Shown: in pieces, positions 1-6,208 of the stretch
Position numbering within the stretch: position 1 is the first letter of the stretch
How the letters are laid out: every line of letters starts with the position of its first letter
NCBI GenBank assembly: GCA_002083475.1
Contig: LWDI01000040.1
Coordinates: 640-23,251 of the forward strand
Source of the DNA: Proteobacteria bacterium SG_bin5
GTDB lineage: Bacteria > Pseudomonadota > Alphaproteobacteria > Sphingomonadales > Sphingomonadaceae
DNA: 22,612 nucleotides
Direction of reading: 5' to 3'
Notes under the pieces: model-generated
Told to the model about the DNA's origin: nothing
Database searches by the model: none
What the model saw: only the letters and a program-made list of their open reading frames with translations
Position numbers and translations under genes: made by a program

Positions 1-612
1 CAGTCGAAGATCAACGCCCAGACCAAGCGCGTGCGCTCGGGCTTCTGGAACTTGACCAGCCTGCGCGAAGGCGCGGCCAAGCTCGAGCCCAACTCGGCTT
101 ATCGCCAGATCGTCGACGATGGTCTCGCCGCGCAGGAACAGCACGGCAAGCTGACCGATCCGGTCGAAGCGCATGACTGGCTGCACGGCTCGCTCGCGCG
201 CTCGGAAGCGACGATCAACTCGTCGCTCGGCGGCGGGCTCGCCTTCCTGGCGACGGTGGGCGCGACCGCGCCGTTCATCGGGCTGTTCGGCACCGTGGTC
301 GGCATTTATCGCGCGCTGATCAAGATCGGTTCGTCGGGCGATCCCTCGATCGACAAGGTCGCGGGCCCGGTGGGTGAAGCGCTGATCATGACCGCCTTCG
401 GTCTGGTCGTCGCCGTGCCGGCGGTGCTCGGCTACAACTTCCTGCAGCGTCGCAACAAGCAGATCGCCGAGGATCTCAACCATTTCTCGAACGACGTGCT
501 CGGCTTCCTCGCTTCGAACGGCGCGGTGCGCCCGGCGACGCGCAGCGCGGCCAAGCCCGCCGCCGCGCCGGCCAAGCCCGCCGCGACCCCGGCCAAGCCG
601 ACGGCGGCCTGA
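1..612 (+). CDS. exbB: MotA/TolQ/ExbB-family proton channel protein, 5' end missing
   Basis: The reading frame is open from base 1, so this is the last 203 residues of a gene that begins before the window. ExbB/TolQ proteins form the inner-membrane pentamer that, with ExbD, uses the proton gradient to energise TonB (or TolA). Two long hydrophobic segments are visible, around GGGLAFLATVGATAPFIGLF and EALIMTAFGLVVAVPAVLGY, separated by a short loop. This is the usual TM2-TM3 pair, and the GLFGTVVGI motif is typical of the family. The protein ends in an unusual Ala/Lys/Pro tail with AKPAA-like repeats of about 25 residues. Two exbD genes follow, which favours the TonB-linked ExbB over TolQ, though the choice is by context. 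tonB is probably upstream, outside the window (inference). Confidence 0.9.
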   Translation, partial: QSKINAQTKRVRSGFWNLTSLREGAAKLEPNSAYRQIVDDGLAAQEQHGKLTDPVEAHDWLHGSLARSEATINSSLGGGLAFLATVGATAPFIGLFGTVVGIYRALIKIGSSGDPSIDKVAGPVGEALIMTAFGLVVAVPAVLGYNFLQRRNKQIAEDLNHFSNDVLGFLASNGAVRPATRSAAKPAAAPAKPAATPAKPTAA

Positions 613-620
613 GCGTCCGT

Positions 621-648
621 GCCCCGGCGCCGATCGCGGCACCGGGGC
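621..648 (+). other. Hairpin between exbB and exbD1
   Basis: GCCCCGG at 621-627 pairs with CCGGGGC at 642-648, and an inner CCG/CGG pair closes an ATCG loop. There is no T-run after it, so it is not a classical terminator. In the 79-base exbB-exbD1 gap it could act as an mRNA-stabilising or processing structure that sets different expression levels for the channel and its partners (inference). Confidence 0.4.
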
Positions 649-691
649 GCGCGCCAGCCGTTGGAACGAATATTGATAGGATAGTTCGCAA

Positions 692-1177
692 ATGGCGATC
701 AGCGTTGGCGGCGATGGCGCCGCCGAAAAGCCCCTGTCGGACATCAACACGACTCCGCTCGTGGACGTGATGCTGGTGCTGCTCATCATCTTCCTGATCG
801 CGGTTCCGGTCGCGGTGCAATCGGTGAAGGTGAAGCTGCCCGAGGTGCGTTACGACCCGACGACGACCAAGCCCGAGAATATCTCGCTCGCGGTGCGGGG
901 CGGGCCGGGCGGCACCTGCGAGGTTTATTGGAACCTGACCAAGGTCAGCAGTCAGGAACTGCTCGATCGCGCGGTGGCCAAGCTCAAGGCCGATGTCGAG
1001 CGGATGGGATCGGACTTGACCGCGGACAATCTGCCCGAGGCGCATATCCGCGGCGATGTCGACACGCCGTACAAGTGCATCGGCGGCACCATCTATACCA
1101 TGCAAAAGGCCGGCTATCCCAAGGTCGGCTTCATTTCGCAGCCGCCGCCGGGCTCCGCGCTCGCCGAGCGGCAGTGA
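692..1177 (+). CDS. exbD: ExbD/TolR family biopolymer transport protein (first copy)
   Basis: 161 residues, the usual ExbD plan: a short cytoplasmic start, one membrane segment (about residues 23-42) and a periplasmic domain. The motif INTTPLVDVMLVLLIIFLI carries the membrane Asp (D25) that takes part in proton movement in ExbD/TolR. Start ATG at 692 follows an AGGA (678-681). Compared with the second copy it has a longer periplasmic domain with two cysteines (C76 and C129), which could form a disulfide, and a Pro-rich end. It lies between exbB and a second exbD. Sphingomonads and xanthomonads commonly carry two exbD genes (general knowledge). The role in TonB energising is inferred from family and context. 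Confidence 0.92.
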   Translation: MAISVGGDGAAEKPLSDINTTPLVDVMLVLLIIFLIAVPVAVQSVKVKLPEVRYDPTTTKPENISLAVRGGPGGTCEVYWNLTKVSSQELLDRAVAKLKADVERMGSDLTADNLPEAHIRGDVDTPYKCIGGTIYTMQKAGYPKVGFISQPPPGSALAERQ

Positions 1178-1193
1178 CGAGGAGTAAACGACC

Positions 1194-1613
1194 ATGGCAA
1201 TGAGCGGCGGTTCCGATGATGGCGAACCGATGATGGAAATGAACACCACGCCGTTGATCGACGTGTTGCTCGTGCTCCTCATCATGTTCATCATCACGCT
1301 TCCGATCCCGACCCACGCGGTCAAGGTCGATCTTCCGCAAAAGCCCAATCCCAATGCGGTGGAAGCGACCAAGAACAAGATCGTGATCGATCCGGCCGGC
1401 GTCACCTATTGGAACGGCCAGCCGGTGGACGATGCGACGCTCGCGCAATATCTCGAGCAGAGCAAGACGATCGACCCCGAACCCGAGCTGCAATTCCAGC
1501 CCGACCCGCAGGCGCGCTATGAAGTCGTCGATCGGGTGCTGGCGGTGGTGAAGCGTTCGGGGGTCGGCAAGCTCGGCTTCGTCGGCAACGAGCAATATCG
1601 CAACGATTTCTGA
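1194..1613 (+). CDS. exbD: ExbD/TolR family biopolymer transport protein (second copy)
   Basis: 139 residues. Single membrane segment at about residues 21-40 with the motif MNTTPLIDVLLVLLIMFII and the proton-path Asp at D23, followed by a periplasmic domain ending in KLGFVGNEQYRNDF. The start is set by AGGAG at 1180-1184, nine bases before ATG 1194, and the gene begins 16 bases after the first exbD, so the two are co-transcribed. Together with the upstream ExbB this makes a complete ExbB-ExbD1-ExbD2 unit. In Xanthomonas the second ExbD is needed for only some uptake substrates; whether the same division applies here cannot be told from sequence. Confidence 0.92.
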   Translation: MAMSGGSDDGEPMMEMNTTPLIDVLLVLLIMFIITLPIPTHAVKVDLPQKPNPNAVEATKNKIVIDPAGVTYWNGQPVDDATLAQYLEQSKTIDPEPELQFQPDPQARYEVVDRVLAVVKRSGVGKLGFVGNEQYRNDF

Positions 1614-1631
1614 TCGTTACGCCGGGTGTTG

Positions 1632-1667
1632 AAGGGGCGGTGCCAGGATGCTGGCGCCGCCCCTTTT
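1632..1667 (+). terminator. Rho-independent terminator after the exbB-exbD-exbD unit
   Basis: A 15-base-pair stem, AAGGGGCGG+TGCCAG against CTGGCG+CCGCCCCTT with one T-G wobble, a GATG loop, and a run of four T at the 3' foot on the + strand. It begins 18 bases after the exbD stop and ends 11 bases before the stop of the convergent dcd gene, so it separates the two units. The T-run suits + strand termination better than the opposite direction. Confidence 0.85.
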
Positions 1668-1678
1668 CGCTTCGAGCC

Positions 1679-2230
1679 TCACAACTTCGGCAGCGTTACC
1701 CCGCGCTGGCCCATATATTTGCCCGCGCGGTCGGCATAGCTCACCTCGCACGGCTCGTTGCCCTGCAGGAAGAGGAATTGGCACGCGCCCTCATTGGCAT
1801 AGATGCGCGCGGGCAGCGGCGTGGTGTTCGAAAATTCGAGCGTCACATGCCCCTCCCAGCCGGGCTCGAGCGGGGTGACGTTCACGATGATGCCGCAGCG
1901 CGCATAGGTCGATTTGCCGAGACAAATCACCAGCACGTCGCGCGGCACCCGGAAATATTCGACCGTGCGCGCGAGCGCGAAGCTGTTGGGCGGGATGACG
2001 CACACATCGGTCCGCCGATCAACGAAGCTGTTCGCGGCGAAATCCTTGGGATCGACGATCGCCGAATCGACATTGGTGAAGATCTTGAATTCGTCGGCGA
2101 CGCGCGCGTCATAGCCATAGCTCGACAGGCCATAGCTGATGCACCCCGCGCGCACCTGGCGTTCGACGAACGGCTCGATCATCCCGTGCGCCAGCGCCTG
2201 CTCGCGAATCCAGCGATCGGCCATGATCAT
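1679..2230 (-). CDS. dcd: dCTP deaminase
   Basis: 183 residues. Deaminates dCTP to dUTP, the source of dUMP for thymidylate synthesis. The family motifs are all present: SSYGYDAR at 36-43, GKSTYAR at 105-111, then EPGWEGHVTLEFSN with E132 at the place of the catalytic Glu (E138 in E. coli). The C-terminal substrate-lid region GKYMGQRGVTLPKL is also typical. Start ATG 2230 overlaps the TGA of cdd by four bases (ATGA), which points to translational coupling. An in-frame ATG two codons later is the other option. The frame stays open far upstream, but that part is the shadow of cdd. Last gene of a four-gene operon. Confidence 0.96.
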   Translation of the reverse strand: MIMADRWIREQALAHGMIEPFVERQVRAGCISYGLSSYGYDARVADEFKIFTNVDSAIVDPKDFAANSFVDRRTDVCVIPPNSFALARTVEYFRVPRDVLVICLGKSTYARCGIIVNVTPLEPGWEGHVTLEFSNTTPLPARIYANEGACQFLFLQGNEPCEVSYADRAGKYMGQRGVTLPKL

Positions 2231-2661
2231 GCGATGTCTCCCAAATTGGCGGGCCCGAAGGCGTGCGGCAGCAGCGCCGACAGCGGATAGGTCGCGAGCG
2301 CGCCGGCGATGCTCGCGCAGTGGATCGGCAGATCGCACCCGCCGAGTTGTGCTGCTTCGTTGATGATTTGGCGGCAGCGCCCGCATGGGGTGACGATGCC
2401 GGCATCGGCGAGCCCGGCGTCGGTTTGCCGGCCGCCGATCACCGCCAGCTCGACCACGTCGCCGAGCCTTCCGGCGCTGTTCGCGGTCGCGAGCGCGACC
2501 GTCTCCGCGCAGAGCGACAGGCCATAGCTCGCATTTTCGAAATTGGCGCCGGTCACGATCGCGCCATCGGTCAGCCGCAGCGCGGCACCGACCGAGAAGC
2601 GCGAATAAGGGGCATAGGCATGCGCCATCGCGGCGCGGGCGGCGGCGAGCAGGTCGTTCAT
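2227..2661 (-). CDS. cdd: Cytidine deaminase
   Basis: 144 residues, the length of the small tetrameric zinc cytidine deaminases. Converts cytidine/deoxycytidine to uridine/deoxyuridine in pyrimidine salvage. The zinc site is complete: C51-A-E53 (CAE motif, E53 the proton shuttle) and PCGRC with C93 and C96. The N-terminal YAPYSRFSVGAAL and the FENASYGLSLCAE stretch are typical of the family. Start ATG 2661 overlaps the TGA of the upstream GH25 gene by four bases, and its own TGA overlaps the start of dcd in the same way. Cdd and Dcd together supply deoxyuridine nucleotides, so their pairing makes metabolic sense. Confidence 0.95.
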   Translation of the reverse strand: MNDLLAAARAAMAHAYAPYSRFSVGAALRLTDGAIVTGANFENASYGLSLCAETVALATANSAGRLGDVVELAVIGGRQTDAGLADAGIVTPCGRCRQIINEAAQLGGCDLPIHCASIAGALATYPLSALLPHAFGPANLGDIA

Positions 2662-3332
2662 GGTGCGATCACGTCCCAATGCACGGGCGCGGGGGCGCCC
2701 TCGATCCGGTGAAAGCCGCTCGCTCGCCATAGCCGCCAAGGGCGGGGGGCGAGACCGGGCGCGAAAAATTGGGCCGAGGTCCAGATCGGCCGGGGCAGCG
2801 CGGCGGTGAGCTGGTAGAAGCGCTCGACCTCGGGCGAGACGCGCAGCAGCGCCGGATGGCCGCTATGCGCCTCGATCGCGTCGAGCAACGCGCGCAGCTC
2901 CGCAAGCAGCGTGGCGCGATCGGGGCGGGCCGCGCAGTCCGGCGCGAACTCGATCACCAGCGCGGGCGGCAGCGCGTCGGCGCTGCGCGGCACCAGCGCG
3001 AGGAATGCCGCCGCTTGCGTCGCCGCGGGCGCGCAGAAGGAATAGACATGCACCGCCCCGCGCCCGAGCCCCGCCTCGGCGATCGCGTCCCAATCGCCCT
3101 CGAAGCCCGGATCGCGCGCGGTGCCCTCGGTGGCGACATGATAGACGAAGCTCGCTCCAGCCGCCCTCAGCTGGCGCCATTCGAACGGCCCCTCGCCGCC
3201 GCGCACGTCCATCCCCTGAAAAGGATAGCGCGCGCGCGAGGGAGTCCAACCCTCGGCCGCGCGCCACCCGGCGAGGCCCAGGCAGCCGAGCCCGATCAGG
3301 CCGGCGGCGATCACGGGCAGCCAGCGCTTCAT
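2658..3332 (-). CDS. GH25 (lysozyme-like) membrane-anchored protein
   Basis: 224 residues from ATG 3332. A hydrophobic segment at about residues 4-22 acts as membrane anchor or signal, placing the domain in the periplasm. The rest looks like a glycoside hydrolase family 25 muramidase: FQGMDVR (D42, first catalytic Asp position), FVYHVATEG, GRGAVHVYSF, and PPALVIEFAPDC. GH25 enzymes normally have D-x-E in that last motif; here the Asp is Val (V126) and only E128 remains, so activity on peptidoglycan is uncertain. The start was chosen because ATG 3332 overlaps the UPF0262 TGA by four bases; a start seven codons upstream is also open. Second gene of the operon. Confidence 0.75.
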   Translation of the reverse strand: MKRWLPVIAAGLIGLGCLGLAGWRAAEGWTPSRARYPFQGMDVRGGEGPFEWRQLRAAGASFVYHVATEGTARDPGFEGDWDAIAEAGLGRGAVHVYSFCAPAATQAAAFLALVPRSADALPPALVIEFAPDCAARPDRATLLAELRALLDAIEAHSGHPALLRVSPEVERFYQLTAALPRPIWTSAQFFAPGLAPRPWRLWRASGFHRIEGAPAPVHWDVIAP

Positions 3333-3811
3333 CCCTTGATGTGGAGCACGCAAATCAGCGTGAACAGCCGGCGCGCGGTATCGAAATCGATTTCGATCTT
3401 GCCTTCCAGCCGCTCCTTGAGCAGCTCGGCGGCCTCGTTATGGACGCCGCGGCGCGCCATGTCGATCGTCTCGATCTGCTGCGGGGTCGCGTTGCGGATG
3501 GCTTGATAATAGCTATCGCAAATCGCGAAATAATCCTTGATCGGGCGACGGAACCGCCCGAGCCCGAGCACATAAGTCTCGAGCGGTCCGCCGTCTTCGC
3601 GCGCGATCGCGATCGCGAGCCGCCCTTCCTCGACCGACAAGGCGATGCGATAGGGGCCTTCATAACCATCGTCATAAGCGCGGCAGGGCTTGAAATAATT
3701 GCCCTCGATCAGATCGAAAATCGCGATCCGCCGCTCCTGCTCGATATCGGCGTTGCGCCACAGGATGGTGTGTTCGTCGAGCGTGACAGCGATGATGCGG
3801 GGGTCGCCCAT
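3329..3811 (-). CDS. UPF0262 family protein
   Basis: 160 residues, the usual length of this alphaproteobacterial family of unknown function. I recognise the pattern ILWRNADIEQERRIAIFDLI near the start, the middle RIALSVEEGRLAIAI, and FRRPIKDYFAICDSYYQAIR before a C-terminal ARRLFTLICVLHIKG. No enzyme motif, membrane segment or signal is visible. Start ATG 3811 has GGAG just upstream (reading the minus strand). It heads the operon with the GH25 protein, cdd and dcd, and is divergent from dnaB with 103 bases between the starts, so the promoter must lie in that gap. No function is proposed. Confidence 0.88.
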   Translation of the reverse strand: MGDPRIIAVTLDEHTILWRNADIEQERRIAIFDLIEGNYFKPCRAYDDGYEGPYRIALSVEEGRLAIAIAREDGGPLETYVLGLGRFRRPIKDYFAICDSYYQAIRNATPQQIETIDMARRGVHNEAAELLKERLEGKIEIDFDTARRLFTLICVLHIKG

Positions 3812-3850
3812 GGCTCCAGCCTATCGGGCGAACGCCGCCGCGAATCAACC

Positions 3851-3859
3851 TTATCCACG
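3851..3859 (+). promoter_or_regulatory. DnaA-box-like 9-mer between UPF0262 and dnaB
   Basis: TTATCCACG differs from the consensus DnaA box TTATCCACA only in the last base. It is single and lies 55 bases before the dnaB start in the divergent promoter gap. It may be a DnaA binding site affecting dnaB or the opposite operon, or may be chance. Confidence 0.35.
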
Positions 3860-3914
3860 TGTTTCAACCCGGGCGCCGCTTGAGCGCGCGGCGCTGGGGT
3901 GAGAAGAGCGCGCC

Positions 3915-5396
3915 ATGGCAAGTATTTTCGCCGCTCCCCCCGCCGCCGCGCCCGCGCGCGCGCTGCCACATAATGTCGAGGCCGAGGCCGCGCTGCTCGG
4001 CGCGATGCTGATCGACGCGCGCGTCGCCGACGATATGATCGAGCTGCTGACGGCGGAGCATTTTTACGATCCGCTCCATGGCCGCGTGTTCGAAGGGGTG
4101 AAGAAGCTGCGCCGCGCGGGGCTGCTCGCGACGCCGGTGACGCTCAAACCGATGTTCGAGCAGGACGCGGGGATGCAGGCGCTCGGCGGCCCGAGCTATC
4201 TCGCGCAATTGACGGGGAGCGGCGCGGCGCTGATCGGCGCGCGCGATTTCGCCGAGCAGATCAAGGATCTGGCGATGCTGCGCACGCTGATCGGCGTAGG
4301 GCGCGAGCTCGTCGACAAGGCGTTCGACACCTCGGCCGAGGTCAACCCCAAGAAGCAGATCGAGGAAGCCGAAGAAGCGCTGTTCAAAATCTCGGGCGAC
4401 ACCGAGAGCCAGAAATCGGTGAAGAGCTTCGGGGCCGCGGCCACGCTCGCGCTGCAAATGGTCGAGCGCGCGCAGAACGCTGGGGGCAGCTTGTCGGGCA
4501 TCACCACCGGGCTCGATTCGGTCAACGGCAAGACCGGGGGGTTGCACCGCTCCGACCTGGTGATCCTCGCCGGCCGGCCGGGCATGGGCAAGACCTCGCT
4601 TGCCACCAACATCGCCTTCAACGCCGCCCAGCGCTTCATGCGCGACCAGGAGGACGGGATCGAGGCGGGGCGTTCGGTCGGCTCGCGCGTCGCCTTTTTC
4701 AGCCTGGAAATGTCGGCCGATCAGCTCGCGACGCGAATCCTCGCCGAACAATCGCGCGTCTCGAGCGAGAAATTGCGGATGGGCACGCTCAACAATCAGG
4801 AGATGCAGCGGCTGATCCAGGCCTCGATCGAGCTGCAGAATCTGCCGCTCTATATCGACGACACCGCCGGCCTTTCGATCGCGGGCCTGCACACGCGGAT
4901 GCGGCGGTTGCAGCGCAAGTTCGAGGGGCAGATCGGGCTGGTGGTGGTCGATTATCTCCAGCTTCTGTCGGGCAGCGCGCGCGGCGGCGACAATCGCGTG
5001 CAGGAAATCAGCGAGATTTCGCGCGGGCTGAAGACGATGGCCAAGGATTTGAACGTGGCGGTGGTGGCGCTGTCGCAGCTCAGCCGCGCGGTCGAGCAGC
5101 GCGAGGACAAACGCCCGCAACTCTCCGACCTGCGCGAATCGGGCTCGATCGAGCAGGACGCCGATATGGTGTGGTTCGTCTATCGCGACGATTATTACCA
5201 CGCCGCGCGCGAGCCGACCGATCGGACGAGCGACGCCTATATGGCTTGGCTCGAAGAGGGCAATCGCATCCAGGGCATTTCCGAACTGCTGATCTCCAAG
5301 CACCGCCATGGCGCGACGGGCAAGGCGACCCTGTTCTTCGACCGCGAGGTGACGCGCTTCACCGATTATGCGGGGCCTGGGGCGGCGGTCGGGTAG
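3915..5396 (+). CDS. dnaB: Replicative DNA helicase DnaB
   Basis: 493 residues. The hexameric helicase that unwinds DNA at the replication fork and recruits primase. The N-terminal DnaB domain runs from about residue 17 (LPHNVEAEAALLGAMLID) to 120, and the RecA-like C-terminal domain from about 190. Walker A is GRPGMGKTS at 220-228 (K226), Walker B is LVVVDYLQLL at 342-351, and SKHRHGATGK with the arginine finger region follows at 461-470. An insertion of about ten residues after the Walker A helix (DQEDGIEAGRS) is common in alphaproteobacterial DnaB. No intein interrupts it. ATG 3915 has GAGAAGAG upstream. Single gene, convergent with the DUF934 gene across a repeat-filled gap. Confidence 0.98.
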   Translation: MASIFAAPPAAAPARALPHNVEAEAALLGAMLIDARVADDMIELLTAEHFYDPLHGRVFEGVKKLRRAGLLATPVTLKPMFEQDAGMQALGGPSYLAQLTGSGAALIGARDFAEQIKDLAMLRTLIGVGRELVDKAFDTSAEVNPKKQIEEAEEALFKISGDTESQKSVKSFGAAATLALQMVERAQNAGGSLSGITTGLDSVNGKTGGLHRSDLVILAGRPGMGKTSLATNIAFNAAQRFMRDQEDGIEAGRSVGSRVAFFSLEMSADQLATRILAEQSRVSSEKLRMGTLNNQEMQRLIQASIELQNLPLYIDDTAGLSIAGLHTRMRRLQRKFEGQIGLVVVDYLQLLSGSARGGDNRVQEISEISRGLKTMAKDLNVAVVALSQLSRAVEQREDKRPQLSDLRESGSIEQDADMVWFVYRDDYYHAAREPTDRTSDAYMAWLEEGNRIQGISELLISKHRHGATGKATLFFDREVTRFTDYAGPGAAVG

Positions 5397-5445
5397 GGCG
5401 GGCCGTTGTTGGCGCGCGCGGCGCATGGGATCGGGCGTCGATTTT

Positions 5446-5636
5446 TTCGCGTGGAGGCGCGGAGGAAGAAGGGGAGGCGCGGAGGCGTTGCGCTCTTCGT
5501 GACGTCGCTCGACAAGCGCTATTGATCCTCCCCAGCTCTGCTGGGGAGGGGGACCACGCGAAGCGTGGTGGAGGGGCGATGCCGCCGGGCGGCCAAAGGC
5601 TCAAAATCTTCCGCGATCTCCGCGCCTCCGCGCGAA
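5446..5636. repeat. Outer inverted repeat of the GCGGAGGCGCGGAG family
   Basis: The 19-base arm TTCGCGTGGAGGCGCGGAG at 5446-5464 is matched in inverse by CTCCGCGCCTCCGCGCGAA at 5618-5636 (18 of 19). A further GGAGGCGCGGAGGCG lies at 5472-5486. The arms enclose a different repeat (5526-5577). The same arm sequence reappears at 14392-14411 and 14540-14572, again enclosing another repeat. Part of the 380-base gene-free gap 5397-5776, which otherwise holds only repeats. Confidence 0.75.
5526..5577. repeat. Two-hairpin palindromic repeat (CTCCCC...GGGGAG / CCACGC...GCGTGG)
   Basis: Hairpin one is CTCCCCAGC-TCT-GCTGGGGAG (5528-5548). Hairpin two is CCACGC-GAA-GCGTGG (5554-5568), followed by TGGAGGGGC. 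A related copy with changed but still paired stem bases is at 9165-9219. It lies downstream of both convergent genes dnaB and DUF934 and could protect or end transcripts (inference). Confidence 0.75.
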
Positions 5637-5674
5637 CCCCGTAGCTGCATCACCGACTTACGAAGCCAGCGCCG

Positions 5675-5717
5675 CTAGAGCGGTTTCCGATCCAATTGCA
5701 TCGGATCGCCGCTCTAG
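5675..5717. repeat. Palindromic repeat CTAGAGCGG...CCGCTCTAG
   Basis: CTAGAGCGG at 5675-5683 and CCGCTCTAG at 5709-5717 form perfect nine-base arms, with an inner TCCGAT/ATCGGA pair around CAATTGC. I recognise this as a widespread alphaproteobacterial intergenic repeat type. It directly adjoins the element at 5718-5779. Confidence 0.75.
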
Positions 5718-5779
5718 ATCTTTGATTTGACGCGATTTCCGAGTCGGCAGGTGATTCCACCTGCCTGGAAATCGCTCTA
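5718..5779. repeat. REP-like element ending at the DUF934 stop codon
   Basis: Starts ATCTTTGATTTGACGCG and folds as GCGATTTCC (5732-5740) with GGAAATCGC (5767-5775), inside which GCAGGTG-ATTC-CACCTGC (5747-5764) is a perfect seven-base stem. It ends in CTCTAG, whose CTA (5777-5779) is the reverse of the TAG stop of the DUF934 gene. This type of element (TTTGATTTGACGCG...GGAAATCGCTCTAG) recurs in many alphaproteobacteria. Confidence 0.75.
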
Positions 5780-6208
5780 GCCGTGCCGAAGCTTCCACAC
5801 GGGCGCCCGCCCGTCCGCCGCGCCTTGATAGACATGCGCGTAGCGCGCGAGCGTCGCCTCCAGCACCGCCGGATCGATCGGGCTTTCGGGGGCGAAACTG
5901 TCGAAGCCGCAGCGGCGCATAAAGGCGATTTGATCGACCAGCACGTCCCCCGCCGCGCGCAATTCCCCCGCATAGCCCGCCGCGCGCAAGATGCGCGCCG
6001 CCGAATAGCCGCGCCCGTCGCGAAAGCTCGGGAAGCTCACCTCGATCAGCGCGAGGCGCCCCAGCGCGGGGATCAGCGCGCGCGCATCGTCGCCCGCCTC
6101 CAGCCGCACCGCGGTCGCGTTGGTTTGCCCCGCGAGGAACGCGTCGAGCGTGATCGCCGGCTCCTCATGCGGCTCGTCGTCGCGCAGGCGCAGCAGCGTA
6201 TCAGCCAT
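5777..6208 (-). CDS. DUF934 family protein, sulfite reduction partner
   Basis: 143 residues. DUF934 proteins are regularly encoded beside the siroheme sulfite reductase and are annotated as probable sulfite-reduction partners; their exact job is not settled. The family hallmark FPSFRDGRGYSAARILR lies in the middle, followed by GELRAAGDVLVDQIAFMRRCGFDSFAP. No cofactor motif is evident. Start ATG 6208 overlaps the end of the reductase gene by eight bases, so translation is probably coupled. Its TAG stop is formed by the terminal CTCTAG of a palindromic repeat (5718-5779), which raises the question whether the original 3' end was changed by that element. Last gene of the sulfite operon. Confidence 0.9.
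   Translation of the reverse strand: MADTLLRLRDDEPHEEPAITLDAFLAGQTNATAVRLEAGDDARALIPALGRLALIEVSFPSFRDGRGYSAARILRAAGYAGELRAAGDVLVDQIAFMRRCGFDSFAPESPIDPAVLEATLARYAHVYQGAADGRAPVWKLRHG

Noticed and set aside
3812..3914. Replication origin next to dnaB
   Set aside because: Only one DnaA-box-like 9-mer, no AT-rich unwinding region, and no dnaA, hemE or other origin-linked gene nearby.
3864..5426. Minus-strand open frame of 520 codons
   Set aside because: Antisense to dnaB; His/Arg/Leu-rich without domain features.
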